Source of the DNA: an uncultured Alphaproteobacteria bacterium
Lineage (GTDB): Bacteria > Pseudomonadota > Alphaproteobacteria > GCA-2731375
Direction: 5' to 3'
Assembly (NCBI GenBank): GCA_951812805.1
Contig: CATOSZ010000008.1
Location: forward strand, 200,137-264,136
Length of the DNA: 64,000 bases
In this document: in pieces, positions 9,301 to 19,119 of the stretch
Layout: the number at the start of each line of letters is the position of its first letter
Numbering within the stretch: the stretch's first letter is position 1
The notes under the pieces: model-generated
Told to the model about the DNA's origin: nothing
Seen by the model: only the letters and a program-made list of their open reading frames with translations
Databases searched by the model: none
Program-made: the position numbers and the translations under genes

Positions 9301-12300
9301 GTGGCGGCCGACGTTGCGTCGGCGCTCGGGCGCAGGGCCTCCAGGTCTAGGCGCTTCGCCCGCACCGTCAGCGCGATATCGAGCGGCGCCGGTTTGATCA
9401 CCGCCTCGCCGGCCAGCCGGCTGGCGCCGAGCCGCAGCGAAAACTGGCGGGCCGCGATCTCCCCGGGGCCGACGTCCAGCCGTGTCGCCAACTTCAGCGG
9501 TGCCAGGCGCTTGGCCGCGGCCGGCCGGTAGCTGAGCCCAAGAGTGGCCAGCAGTGCCGCCGGCCTGGGGTGGTCCACGGTCAGGGACAGCGCCGCCCGG
9601 GGGTCCGCCAACAGTGCGGTGACATCGCCGGCCAGCGAAAGGCTGCCGCCCGCTAGCTTCAACTCGCCGTCGAGCGCCAAGCTTTTCACGTCGCCCTTGG
9701 CCCGCAGCGCCAGATCCGCCGCGCCCAGATCGCCCGGTGCGGTCAGCCCGGCGAGCGCCAGGGCGGGGCCCACGTCGCTCGCCGCCAGTTTCAATTCGCC
9801 GTCCACGGCACCACCACCGTCCAGGTCGAGATCGCCGGCGAAGGCGGCATCGATACCGGCAAGCGTGGCCGTCGCTTCCAGGGCGAGGCCTGCGGCGTCG
9901 CCCGCCGCCGTGCCGGCAAACGCGACCGCGCCGGGTCGTGCCTCACCGTCGAGCGGCAAGCCGGCGAGGCGGGCCAGCGGGACGCCGTCTCGCACCTCCA
10001 GCGACCAATCGACCCGGTAGTTCGGCACCGCCCGGGTTCCCCCCAGCCGCGCGTTCAGCCGGGCCTGGCCGTCCCCCGGCAGGCCGAACGCGCCTTCACT
10101 CAGGGCGAGTTTGCCGCCGGTAATTGCGAACGGCAGCGCTACGTCATGGAATGCCGCATCGCGCCAGCGCGCGCGCTTCGCCGTCACGCGCAGGGCGGCG
10201 GTGAGATCGGCCGGGAACAGCGCCTCTTCCGATACGGTCCCGGACGAAGGCGCCGACCCGCCGCCTTCGGGCAGCAGGGCCAATACCGCATCGATGTCGA
10301 GATCGTCGAAGGCGATGGCCAGTTCCGGCCCGCCGCTTTCGCCCGGCATGTTCACCGCACCGGTGAAGGCGATATCGCCGAGTGTCGCTCGGCCGATGTC
10401 GAGACGCAGGTCGGCCGGGTCGGCGGCCAACCGCGCCTGGAGGGCGAGCGCCCCCGGATCGACCGCCCCGGCGGTCCGGTAGCCCGCGAGCCAGGGGGCC
10501 AGCAAGCGTTTCAGGCTCGGATGTTCGACAGTCAGGTCGCCGGCGAGGCGCGGTGCCGTCGTAATCTCCGCCAGGTCGCCGGTGAAGCCGGCGGTGCCGC
10601 CGAGCCCGGTCAGCGCCGCCGTCAGTTTTGCCGCCGCCGCCGTGCCGTCGCCCTCGATCTTCAGGGCGAGTGGACCGACATCGTCCGGCAGGGCCACGCC
10701 GAAGCGGCCCGCCGTTGCCACCGGATCGGGCAGCCGCAGGTCGGCGCGAAGCCGTGCCGGCGCGTCCGGTGCCAGGCCGAGCCCGACCTCGACGTCGAGC
10801 GTCACCCCGGCGCCCGTCCCCTTCGCCGTCGCGCGGAGATCGGCTGAGGAAACCGCCAGCTCACCCGCCACGGATATCGCGCCGAGGGTGTCGAGACCGT
10901 CGAGCGGCGCGAAGCTCGCCAAAACGTCACGGCCTTCCTCGGCGGTGATTTCGTAGCGCAGCCGGGCTTTCGGCGTGCCCGCCAGGCCGTTGATCTCGCC
11001 GTCGAGCGCCACGCGGGCGCCGGCCACGCGGGCGACGCGGAACGTCTTCAGGGCGAGGGTGCCGTCGGCCAGCACGGCGTCGAGGGTGAGTTCCGCCAGG
11101 CGCCGGCCTTGAATCGCAAGCTCCCCCGCCGTCAGTGCCAGGCGGGCGTCGAAGGCGGCGAGGGGTGCCAGCGCCGCCAGCGGGTCGCCGTCCGTGCCGC
11201 CGCCGCCGTCGCCGGTCGCGGCACCGAGGTAAGAATCGACGTCGAGCGTGTCGAGGGCGAGCGTCGCCGATAGCTTCGGCCGCCCGGCGAACTCACCGGC
11301 GAGTTCGCCGCGCAACGTCGTCTCGTCGAGACGGGCGACCAGGTCCTTCACCGACAGGGTCCGCCCGCTGCCCGCTAGGCGGCCCTCGAGCGAGAGTTTG
11401 GCCAACCGATCGGCCGGCAGGTCCGGCACCGGCACCCGCAGCCAGGCCAGCAGATCCCGCGGTGTCGCGACGTCGAGCGTGACATCGCCTTCCAGCCCCG
11501 CGCCCGTGGTCGGCCGGCCGCGCAGCGCCAGCGTCGTGCCGCCTGGAAGCGATGCGCCGATCTCGTCGATGCCGATCGCGCCTTGATCGAGGCCGCCGCG
11601 CGCCACCAGCGCCGTAATGCGCCCACCGTTCCAATCGATCCGTGCCGCTTCCAGGTCGAGGCGGAGGGTGACGTCGTCGGGAAGCCCCGCCGTCGTCGGT
11701 GCGTCGGGCGCCGGGTTTGCGGTGTCGGTCGCGCCGGCGGGCCGCAGCGCGTCGAGGTCGAGGCGGCCGGCCCGGACGATCAGCGCCGCTTCGTTGTCGG
11801 CAAAGACGAAGCTTCCGCTCGCCGCCAGGTCGCTGGCCCCGAGCTTCACCTCGCCCTCCGTGACGGCGACGTGCTCACCGTCGGCTTCGAGCTTCAGGGC
11901 CAGCGCCAGCGGGCGCAGCCGTGCCGGAGCCGCCGGCCGGTAATCGGCGCCCAACAGATCCAGCAATGCCGTCGGCCGCGGATGGTCGAGGCGGAGCGAC
12001 AACCGCGCCGCCGGCGCCGTGCCGAGCGCCGTGACCTCGCCCGTGAGGGACAGCTCACCGCCGGCCAGCCGGGCCCGCCCCGTCACCGAGGCGCTGCGGG
12101 CATCGCCCTTGGCGGTGAGGGTGGCGTGGACCGGGCCCAGGTCGCGGGGCGCGGTGACGCCCGCCAGCGCCAGGACCGGCAGCGGATCCTCCGCCGCCAA
12201 CGCCAAGCGCGCGTCGACCGGGGCGTCGGCGGAAAGGCCGATGTCGCCCGCGAGCGTCGCGCGTGCGCCGGCCAGCGTCGCCTCGGCATCGAGCGTGGCG

Positions 12301-13994
12301 CTGGCCGCATCGCCCTTCGCCGTGCCGGCGAGCCTGAGGGGGCCAAAGCGGGTGCCCTCGGGGGCCCGGGCGGGATCGAACAGGCGGACGACCGGCGCCG
12401 CCTCGTCGGTCGTCAATTCGTAGTCGACGTCATAGCGTGGCTGGCCGGAGCCGAGATCGGCGATGTCGCCGCGGAAGGCCAGGCGCGCGCCGGCGAGATC
12501 GCGTACCTCCAGGGTCTCGACCCTGAGGGCGCCGGCGTCGAGCCGTGCTTTCAGCCGGGCACCGCGCACGCTCTGGCCATGGCGCCGCGCCGCGCCGAGG
12601 GAAAGATCCAGCGCCGCGTCGAGGGTGTTCAGTCCGGCCAGAAGTTCGCCCGTGGCGGCGCCGTCCTCCGCCGCGGCCGGTGCATCGTTCGCCGGGAGAT
12701 AGCGGTCGAGATCGATGTCGTCGAGCGTCAAGCGCGCCGTGATTCGTGGGCGTGCGGCGAGTTCGAGGCTGGCCGTGCCCTCTAGCCGGCTCTCGTCCAC
12801 GCTCAGCGCCAGGGCATCCAGCCGCAGCGCCGTGGCCCCCGCGGTGCCGCTGGCGGCCAGGTGCATTTTGCGCAGCGCGTCGCTCGGCAGCGTCGTCGTC
12901 TCGAGTCCGAGCCAGCGCAGCAGCGCGCGGGGCGCCTCCGGTGCGGCTTCCAGCCGCCACTCGGCCCGGGGCGCACCGTCGGCGGCGGTCAGGCTGGCCT
13001 CGGCGGTGATCGCGCCGCCGCCGGGGGCAGCCAGGCTCAGCGCCGGGACGCGCAAGCGCCCGTCGGCCAGTTCCAGGCGTGCGCTCATCGGCCCGCTGGT
13101 CTGGCCATGCGCGCGGATCGCCTCCAGCGAAAGATCGAGGGCGATGCGCATGTCGGCCGGCAGGGCGAAGGGTGTGGGCTCGCCGCTTTCCGCCGCGCCG
13201 TCCGTCGCGGTCAGGCCTTTCGGCAAGGCCTCCAGATCGACGACGCCGAGCTTCACCGCCCCCGTTACCGACAGCGCCGGCGCCAAGGCCACCGTCGCTT
13301 CGGCCCGCGCATCGAGGCCGCCGAGGCGGGCTTCCACGGTGACCGGGGCGGGTGTGCCGGCGCCCAGGCGCCCGCTTTCGAGCTTCAATCGCAACGCGCT
13401 GTCGTCCAGGCGGCCCTGCCCGTCGAGGGCATAGGGGCCTGCGGCGAGGTCGGCGGCCGAGGCGGTCGCCGCGAAACCGTCCAGCCGATGACGGCGTCCC
13501 GCCACCGCGTCGGCATAGGTGACGGTGCCGTCTTCGATCACCAGCCGGTCGAGGGCGGGACCCGGGCCCGAGCCGTCGTCACCACCACCGCCCGCCGGCG
13601 TGGTGAACTGCCAGTTGGCCCGCCCGTCGGCCAGGCGTTCGAGGCTGATCCGGGGCGAGACCAGGCGCAGAGATTCAATTCTGACCGGCCCGCCGAAGAC
13701 GACGCTCCAGCCGACGCGCGCCTCGATCCGCGCGATGCGCGCGAGATCGGCCGTGCCGCTCTCGATGCCCGGGAAACGGACATCGCGCAGCGTGACGCTC
13801 GGGCTCGGCAGCAGGGAAAGCGCGCTGCCGCCGGCGATCGACACCGCCCGGCCCGTCGCGTCGCGCGAAGCCGCGGCAACCCGATCCGCGATCACGCTGT
13901 CGGGCAGCAGGCTCGGCCCGACCGCAACGGCGAGACCCGATAGGACCACCAGGCCGCCGACGCCGATGCCGATACCTTTCATCAAGCGCGCCAT
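6297..13994 (-). pseudogene. Giant AsmA-family envelope protein, 3'-truncated by IS21
   Basis: AsmA/YhdP/TamB-type proteins are inner-membrane-anchored periplasmic beta-groove proteins that move lipids to the outer membrane. The N-terminus has one membrane anchor (IGIGVGGLVVLSGLAVAVG, residues 7-25), then the AsmA start domain (VSIAGGSALSLLPSPSVTLRDV). The body is Ala/Leu/Asp-rich beta-repeat sequence. It contains a roughly 800-residue internal duplication: the motif DHPRP recurs near residues 671 and 1474 (with a DHPEP copy near 2464), HPSLKxLLAPW near 1160 and 1974, and a D-x-x-x-YLP/YLG motif near 428, 920, 1723 and 2226. At 2565 codons it is far longer than ordinary AsmA (about 600-1200). 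The last about 18 residues (after FDLRPLLL) are encoded by IS21 sequence, so the natural C-terminus is lost. Confidence 0.85.
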
Positions 13995-14102
13995 GTCACC
14001 GCTTCTCCATTTGCCCGCGGGCGTCGTACCATCCTATCAAGTTCGGCCCTGAACGGGACCTGAATGGCTGGGGTCGGCAGCGAGAAAATGGGGAGAGGCG
14101 AG

Positions 14103-14984
14103 ATGGGAGAAGATGCCGCCGCCCGGGCACGGGCCCTCGACGTCTGGTCGGCCCCGGTCGTGCCGGTGCCGCTGGCGGGCGGCCTCTCCAACGCCAACTT
14201 CATCGTCGACGACGCCGGACGGCGCCATGTGGTTCGTATCGGCGGCGACGTGCCCGCGCATGCCGTCTGGCGTTGGAACGAGGTCGCGATCAGCCGGGCC
14301 GCCCACGCCGCGGGCCTGGCGCCAGAGGTCCTCCATCACGAGGCCGACGCCCTGGTGCTCGCCCATATCGAGGGGCGAACCTATGGTCCCGAAGACGTGC
14401 GCGATCCCGGCAACCTGGCGGCGATCGTCGCGCTGGTGCGTCGCTGCCACAGGGAGATACCGGTGCATCTCGACGTTCCGGGGCCATTTTTTTGGGTCTT
14501 TCAGGTCAACCGGCGCTATTTGGGGCTGCTCGACCAGGATAATTTTCGGCTAAAGGACCGGATGGACGAGTTTGCTGCGTTGAATCATCGATTGGAGGGG
14601 GAGTTTGGCCCGCTCGTACCGGTGTTCTGCCACAACGACCTGCTGGCGGCCAACCTGATCGACGACGGCGCGCGGCTCTGGCTGATCGATTGGGAATACG
14701 GTGCGTGGAACGATGCGATGTTCGATCTGGCGAACCTCGCCTCCAACAACGAGCTGCCGCCGGAGGCGGAAGGGGAGCTGCTCCGCCTCTATTACGGGCG
14801 GCCGGTCACGGCGGAGGACCGCCGGCGCCTACGGGTCATGAAGCGCGCCTCCCTGCTGCGCGAGGCGCTCTGGAGCCTGGTGTCGGAAACCCACCTCACG
14901 CTCGATATCGACTATGCCGCCTACAGCGACGAGGTGCTCGACCGGCTGGACCGGGAGGTCGCGGACGATGGCCCGCCGGATTGA
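14103..14984 (+). CDS. Choline/ethanolamine kinase-like phosphotransferase
   Basis: This cytoplasmic protein kinase-like fold enzyme has 293 residues and probably phosphorylates a small alcohol such as choline, ethanolamine or a sugar. The nucleotide loop is GGLSNANFIV, the catalytic loop is CHNDLLAANLI and the metal-binding segment is WLIDWEYG. These match the LicA/choline kinase group. ATG 14103 is chosen because GGAGAGGCG lies just upstream; a longer frame from 14064 lacks such a site. It diverges from the asmA-like gene across about 110 bp. The true substrate cannot be told from sequence. Confidence 0.8.
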   Translation: MGEDAAARARALDVWSAPVVPVPLAGGLSNANFIVDDAGRRHVVRIGGDVPAHAVWRWNEVAISRAAHAAGLAPEVLHHEADALVLAHIEGRTYGPEDVRDPGNLAAIVALVRRCHREIPVHLDVPGPFFWVFQVNRRYLGLLDQDNFRLKDRMDEFAALNHRLEGEFGPLVPVFCHNDLLAANLIDDGARLWLIDWEYGAWNDAMFDLANLASNNELPPEAEGELLRLYYGRPVTAEDRRRLRVMKRASLLREALWSLVSETHLTLDIDYAAYSDEVLDRLDREVADDGPPD

Positions 14985-15065
14985 CCCGCATATTCCAGAT
15001 CGCCATGCCGTACACCATCGGCTATGCTGGCGCCGTCGAGGCGAGGAAAGCGGCAGGCCGACGAC

Positions 15066-16538
15066 ATGACCACGATCACCCACGGCACCAACGCCCCGGC
15101 GTCCGCACTGAGTGCGGGCCAGGGCCGATGGCTGAGCATCGCAGACGCGTTGAAGGCCGCTGCGCGGCTGTTCCGTCGCCGTATGGTCTACATCGTGCCG
15201 GCCATCATGCTGCTGGCGGCCCTCGTGCTCCACACGATGGAGCCGAGTTTCCTCAAGACCCTCCAATACAAGGTGTTCGACGTCTATCAACAGACGCAAC
15301 CGCGGCCCTATGTTCCGGTCCCGGTGAAGATCGTCGACATCGATGAGGACAGTCTGATCCGGTTCGGCCAATGGCCGTGGCCGCGAACGACGATGGCCAA
15401 GCTCGTCTCGACATTGTTCGAGCACGGCACGCGCGTCGTCGCCTTCGATATCGTGTTTGCCGAAGCGGACCGCACGTCGCCGCGTCAAGCTCTTCCGGCG
15501 TGGTTCTTTCAGTCGAAGCTCGATCTCAAATCATTGCCGGAAGATTATCGCGAGTTCGCCCAATCGATTCTCGACTCCATTCCCGACAACGACGAGGTCT
15601 TCGCGGAAATCATCGGCGAAGTGAGCAATCTGTCGGAATACCAGGGTGTCGTTGCGGGCTTTGCCTTCGTCAACGACGGCCCCGATCGCGCGCCGAACAG
15701 TAAGGGCAAGTTCGGTGTCTCCCATCTGGGGATGCATCCGGGCGATCTTCTGCCGACGTTCCAGACCTCGGCACCGAACCTTCCGGCGATCGAAAACGCC
15801 GCCAAGGGCATCGGCAGCTTCAACATGGTGCCCGATGCCGACAGCATCGTCCGTCGTATCCCAACGCTGCTGCGCCTCAAGAGCGATGTCTATCCGTCCC
15901 TTTCCGCCGAGGCGCTGCGCATCTATCAAGGACAGACGTCCTATTTGATGAAAGGGGCCGGCGCCAATCAGGAAGACAGTTTCGGCGAGAATACCGGCTT
16001 GAACGCCGTGCGGATCGGAAAGACCATCGTGCCCGTCGACGGCAACGGCAACTTCTGGGTTCACTACACGGAACATGTCGCCGAGCGATATATTCCGGCC
16101 TGGAAGATCCTGGAGCCCGACTTCGATTCGAAGCTGGTAGATGGTCACATTCTGTTTTTCGGCACCAGCGCTGCTGGCCTCAAAGACTTGCGCTCTACCC
16201 CCCTGGATCCGGCGGCGGCCGGAGTCGAAATCCATGCCCAGGCGACCGAGCAGATGTTGCTGGGACATTTCCTGCGCCGACCGGACTTCGCCTTTGGCGT
16301 CGAGGCCGGATTTATTCTGCTGATCGGCCTGTTCCTGGTCGTCTTGACCCCGCGCGTCGGTGCCGCGATCGGCGCCGCGATCGGCTTCGGCGCTGTCGCC
16401 CTCGCCGTCGGCGGATCGTGGTTCGCCTACTCCGACCACCTCTGGCTGTTCGATCCGCTGTTTCCCTCGATTTCCATCGTCGCGGTCTATGGGGCCTCGA
16501 CCATCGTCGGTTATCTCGATACGGAGGCGGAAAAGTAA
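15066..16538 (+). pseudogene. CHASE2-domain membrane sensor, output domain cut off by IS66
   Basis: The protein has 490 residues. It has one N-terminal membrane helix (IVPAIMLLAALVLH), a periplasmic CHASE2 domain (VKIVDIDEDSLIRFGQWPWPR… VVAFDIVFAE… LRSTPLDPAAAGVEIHAQ) and three closely spaced helices (FILLIGLFLVVL; AAIGFGAVALAVGGSWFAY; SISIVAVYGASTIVGY). In this family the helices are followed by a class III adenylate cyclase, kinase or GGDEF domain. Here the frame ends in the first bases of the IS element (stop at 16536-16538), directly after YLDTEAEK. The sensor is therefore complete but the enzyme half is missing, and no matching remainder is found elsewhere in the window. Confidence 0.85.
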
Positions 16539-18305
16539 CCGGGGCAAAAGGCCGGGCCTGGGGACGGGGGGATCTGGCCTGGGTATAGGGGTGAGTCTCA
16601 ACGGCCACATCTTGTGAGGCTTCCGCGTCAAGTGACCAGATATCGATGTTCGCGGCGGGAGGTCTGTGATTCGATCCCGTCATGGCCGAATCGCTTCCGG
16701 ATCTCGACGATCTTGATGTCGCCGCCCTGAAGGCGCTGGTTCTGACGCTGCTTGAGGAGCAGGCGGCCCTGCGTGCCGAGAACGCGACATTGCGCGAAGA
16801 GATCCGCCGTCTCAAAGGCCTTTCCGGGCCACCGGATATCAAGCCGAGCGGCATGGACAAGCAGGCCGTATCCCGGGGCCGGACGGGGCGGAAGGCGGGA
16901 CGGCGGGCCAAGAAGGGCCGGGTTCCCATCGACGAGAGGCGGATCGTCCGGGCCGCCGTGCCGGCGGGCTCGCGCTTCAAGGGCTATGAAGACTATCTGG
17001 TTCAGGACCTGCTCTGCCGGCCGAACACTGTCCTGTTACGCCGCGAGCGCTGGCTGACGCCCGAGGGGGCCACGATCGTGGCGCCGCTGCCGGCGGGGAC
17101 GCGCGGCCACTTCGGCCCGGCGCTCAGGCGTTTCGTGCTGGCGCTCTATCATGGCGGCCAGACCAGCGCGGAGCGCTTGGCGCGGCTCTTGGACGACCTC
17201 GGCATCAAGATCTCCAAGCGCCAGGTGGTGCGGTTGTTGAACGAGGGCCATGACGGCTTCGTCGCCGAGGGCGAGGCGGTGCTGCGCGCCGGCCTGGAGA
17301 CGGCGCCCTGGATCAGCGTCGACGATACCGGCGCCCGCCACGCCAACCGCAACGGGGTGACGAGCGGGATCGGCAACGACGCCTTCGCTTGGTTCGCCAC
17401 GACGTTTTCCAAGAGCCGCTTGAACTTCCTGGAACGGCTGCGGGCCGGCCACGCGGACTATGTGCTCAATGCCGCCGCCTTCGCCTACATGGCCGAGCGC
17501 GACCTGGCCGCATCGGTGATCGCCCGTCTGGCCGAGGGCTGCCCGCGGCGCTTCACCAACGAAGATGCCTGGCTGGCCCACCTGGGGCGGCTCGCCATCA
17601 CCGGGCACGGGGACGGGCGCGGGGCCGCGCGGACCGCCACCGAGGGGGCGCTGTGGGGCGCCATCGCCGCGCACGGCCTGCTCAGGGGCACGGCCGCGGG
17701 CGCCTGCGTCGTCCTGAGTGACGATGCTGGCCAGTTCAACGTCGGCCGCCACGCGCTCTGCTGGGTCCATGCGGAGCGCTTGATCCACAAGCTGATGACC
17801 TTCTCCCGGAGCCAGCGGCGCGAGAAGGAACACATCCAGGCACGGCTCTGGCAACTCTACGCCGATCTCAAAGCCTATCGCGAAAGGCCGGCGCCAGGAC
17901 GGCGGGCCCACCTGGCATGCCGCTTCGATGCGCTCTTCGCGACCAAGACCGGATTCCTCCGCCTCGACCGGCTCCTGGCTCGCCTGCATGCCAACCGCGA
18001 CGAACTGCTCGTCGTCCTCGACCGCCCGGAGGTCCCGCTCAACACCAACGGCGCGGAACGCGACATCCGCGCCATGGTCACAAGGCGAAAATTCTCCGGC
18101 GGCACACGCTCCGAGGACGGCAAGCAGGCCCGAGACACATTCCTCGGCCTCTACAAGACCTGCCAGAAACTTGGCCTCTCCTTCTGGGATTATCTCGGCG
18201 ACCGCCTCAAGGTCCCCGGCGCCCCACCCGTGCCCCCACTGCCGATCCTCGTCAGACAACGCTGCATCGAAATGGCTTGACCGCCCGGGGTTTTGCCCCT
18301 GTTAC
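16535..18305 (+). mobile_element. IS66 family (ISBst12-type, one gene), copy 1
   Basis: The element is 1771 bp, with ends GTAACCGGGGCAAAAGG (left) and, in reverse complement, GTAACAGGGGCAAAACC (right). The flanking octamers differ: GCGGAAAA (16527-16534) and CTTCCTTT (18306-18313). IS66 elements make 8-bp duplications, so this copy is not a simple insertion. It marks a recombination or deletion junction between the CHASE2 gene and the mscS region. Confidence 0.88.
16682..18280 (+). CDS. IS66-family (ISBst12-type) transposase, copy 1
   Basis: The 532-residue single transposase belongs to the IS66 subgroup without tnpA and tnpB. It has an N-terminal leucine-zipper-like coiled coil (LKALVLTLLEEQAALRAENA), a basic linker with GRKAGRRAKKGR, and a DDE core with ISVDDTGARH, LSDDAGQF, CWVHAERLIHKL and LNTNGAERDIRAMV. 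The sequence is identical to copy 2 at 19267-20865. Confidence 0.93.
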   Translation: MAESLPDLDDLDVAALKALVLTLLEEQAALRAENATLREEIRRLKGLSGPPDIKPSGMDKQAVSRGRTGRKAGRRAKKGRVPIDERRIVRAAVPAGSRFKGYEDYLVQDLLCRPNTVLLRRERWLTPEGATIVAPLPAGTRGHFGPALRRFVLALYHGGQTSAERLARLLDDLGIKISKRQVVRLLNEGHDGFVAEGEAVLRAGLETAPWISVDDTGARHANRNGVTSGIGNDAFAWFATTFSKSRLNFLERLRAGHADYVLNAAAFAYMAERDLAASVIARLAEGCPRRFTNEDAWLAHLGRLAITGHGDGRGAARTATEGALWGAIAAHGLLRGTAAGACVVLSDDAGQFNVGRHALCWVHAERLIHKLMTFSRSQRREKEHIQARLWQLYADLKAYRERPAPGRRAHLACRFDALFATKTGFLRLDRLLARLHANRDELLVVLDRPEVPLNTNGAERDIRAMVTRRKFSGGTRSEDGKQARDTFLGLYKTCQKLGLSFWDYLGDRLKVPGAPPVPPLPILVRQRCIEMA

Positions 18306-19119
18306 CTTCCTTTCTTGCGGAATGACCATAAACCTGGTTCTTCCCCTAGCGGTATTTTCATGTACCAGCCTGGCCATGCTCCTAATTTCAGTTCTGCAGT
18401 ATGGCGAGCTACATGTGATAATTACTGTCTTAACTGTCGGGCTTCTATTTTTTACTGGATGGCGCATGATTTCTATTGATGTACATAAAATGAAGGCGCT
18501 TCTAGAGTTCGAGAAATGGTGCCACCGGCAAGATAGCAAAGAATTGCGCTCTCTGGACTTTCAATGCGGGTTAGATTGTTATAATCAGGGCGGCGTGACG
18601 ATGCGTACGGGGCGATATATGGATTACATGATTTATCAATATGAAAGAGACAAGTTAAGTGAACTGGAGAAAAATACACTCGATGTTATTTCGGGTTCAG
18701 TATCGGTATCGGCATTCCATAAATTTATATTATCCGTACATCGTTTAGCGTTTCTTTTATTCTGCGTCGGGTTTCCGTTGGCTGTTTTTTTATATTACCT
18801 CAACCTTCAGGGTTCATTCGACGCGAAAACAATTCTCAGTAATCTGGAGGTTTCCTTTTCTTTATCCGCGGCAACGATTTTTCACGGTCTAGACGGTGTT
18901 ATACTGTCAGGACAGAAAACTGTTGTTGAAAATAAAATATTAACATGCCTACGGTTTTTATTATTCTTCACCGTAGTTTTAGCCCCCATGCGATATGGTG
19001 GCTACGTTTTGCAGTATCGAATGCTTGGTGGAAAAGGAGGTCATGGTGGGCTGGGGCTCGAGGTTGATGCCGCCGCAAAGATGAGCACGTTCGCAGTTGT
19101 GTTCGTCGCGGTCTTTATG

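Noticed and set aside
10146-13943. Long plus-strand open frames (up to 400 codons) opposite the asmA-like gene
   Set aside because: They are antisense shadows of a GC-rich gene: Arg/Pro/Gly-rich, no recognisable domains, and no ribosome sites.
6297-13994. Repeats in the asmA region as a CRISPR or tandem DNA array
   Set aside because: The repeats are protein-level and divergent at DNA level, with spacing of kilobases, and they are part of one coding frame.
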